Assembly: GCA_964422785.1 (NCBI GenBank)
Contig: CAYRCJ010000019.1
Location: 1 to 13,080 of the forward strand
DNA from: CAYRCJ01 sp964422785
GTDB taxonomy: Bacteria > Patescibacteriota > Minisyncoccia > UBA11713 > 2-01-FULL-45-33
DNA length: 13,080 bases
Direction: 5' to 3'
The notes beneath the pieces are model-generated. The model had not been told where the DNA came from, made no database searches, and worked only from the letters and a program-made list of their open reading frames with translations. Numbering within the stretch: position 1 is the first letter of the stretch; every line of letters starts with the position of its first letter. The translations under genes and the position numbers were made by a program. This document shows, piece by piece, positions 12,943 to 13,080 of this stretch.

Positions 12943-12971
12943 TATATACCACTTGGCAGTTGAGCTGCCAA
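12943..12971 (-). promoter_or_regulatory. Transposase promoter with -35 inside the palindrome
   Basis: Minus TTGGCA (12971-12966), 17-nt spacer, TATATA (12948-12943), then ATG 6 nt later. The -35 hexamer is part of the left arm of palindrome copy 4. Being in a palindrome, the same hexamer also points outwards on + (12953-12958). Confidence 0.55.
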
Positions 12972-12975
12972 GTGG
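12949..12975. repeat. Palindrome copy 4, upstream of transposase
   Basis: Perfect stem CCACTTGGCAG / CTGCCAAGTGG (11 bp) with loop TTGAG; core 12951-12973. The best-conserved copy, placed 12 nt upstream of the transposase ATG and 9 nt after the stop of the next gene. Confidence 0.85.
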
Positions 12976-12982
12976 GTGATGA

Positions 12983-13080
12983 CTACTGCACATCCACCTC
13001 CCTTGTAGTAGTCCCCACATTCCCTGCCTGATCGGTAGCAGTGTAAATGATTGTATGAGCGGTGGAAGTTGAAGTATCCA
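12983..13080 (-). CDS. C-terminal end of an Ig-like-domain surface protein (5' end outside window)
   Basis: The frame is open from the window edge to a TAG at 12985-12983. The last 32 residues include HTIIYTATDQAGNVG followed by TTTREVDVQ, the typical closing strands of HYR/DUF5011-like or bacterial Ig-like domains (Y-x-A-x-D-x-A-G-N pattern). Such domains occur in tandem in secreted or cell-surface proteins, where they serve as stalks or binding modules. The chain ends right after the domain, with no LPxTG-type anchor or C-terminal membrane helix in the visible part. Everything upstream, including any signal peptide, is outside the window. Confidence 0.7.
   Translation of the reverse strand, partial: DTSTSTAHTIIYTATDQAGNVGTTTREVDVQ

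Larger units (their letters stand above)
12265..12973 (-). mobile_element. IS200/RAYT-like element with four palindromes
   Basis: A transposase gene (12936-12295) bounded on both sides by copies of one 23-nt palindrome, with two more copies inside the gene. Order on +: 12265-12287, 12471-12493, 12735-12757, 12951-12973. No target duplication is expected for HUH transposases and none is evident. The element fills the space between the convergent clpB and Ig-like-protein genes, beginning at the last base of the clpB stop codon and ending 9 nt before the other stop. The exact ends cannot be set from one copy. Confidence 0.7.

Noticed and set aside
12265..12973. CRISPR array
   Set aside because: Four repeats, but the intervals are 206, 264 and 216 nt, two repeats are coding, and the units are hairpins tied to a transposase.

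Overview
The window looks like a chromosomal piece from a Patescibacteria / Candidate Phyla Radiation bacterium, most likely Parcubacteria-like. The evidence is indirect: very compact coding, short versions of universal translation genes (RF1, EF-Ts), a lone type-2 NADH dehydrogenase, an Ig-like surface protein and an IS200/RAYT-type transposase of the kind common in these genomes. The standard code applies: UGA ends tsf, the superoxide dismutase gene and the transposase gene. A run of exactly 100 N (5431-5530) marks it as a metagenome scaffold.

Layout. 1-501 is the 3' part of a lytic transglycosylase on +, converging at a strong bidirectional terminator on a minus-strand operon rpmE > prfA > RidA (2193-542). 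From the same 65-bp intergenic region, rpsB > tsf > a 94-aa membrane protein > tRNA-Thr(UGU) runs on + (2259-3993). Then comes a redox and iron-sulfur block on +: NDH-2 (4033-5280), a NifS/IscS-type cysteine desulfurase (interrupted by the gap), a NifU/IscU-type scaffold, a 3Fe-4S-type ferredoxin, Fe/Mn superoxide dismutase, a NifU C-terminal-domain (Nfu) protein, and a membrane-anchored HtrA protease (to 9356). A 220-bp spacer holds what appears to be an unlisted 35-aa membrane-peptide gene on minus with its own promoter, RBS and terminator. ClpB fills 9587-12265. The right end carries a transposase gene on minus flanked and internally punctuated by one palindrome family, and finally the C-terminal tail of an Ig-like-domain protein on minus.

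How the genes work together. Cysteine desulfurase, scaffold, ferredoxin and Nfu form a compact Fe-S assembly set in which the three domains of classical NifU are split over two genes, and the central cluster domain of the first seems to have lost all four cysteines. SOD, NDH-2, HtrA and ClpB make the rest of the block look like redox and proteostasis maintenance.

The most interesting signals are: (1) a 23-nt palindrome present four times in 709 bp, twice in-frame inside the transposase and once on each side, with the upstream copy supplying the -35 box of the transposase promoter; (2) a different palindromic insert inside the SOD gene; (3) six gene starts placed 6-7 nt after a -10 box, predicting leaderless mRNAs, two of them divergent and sharing one self-complementary -35 hexamer; (4) the 35-aa peptide gene; (5) the cysteine-less NifU central domain. 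All are read by eye from the sequence; no database search was possible.
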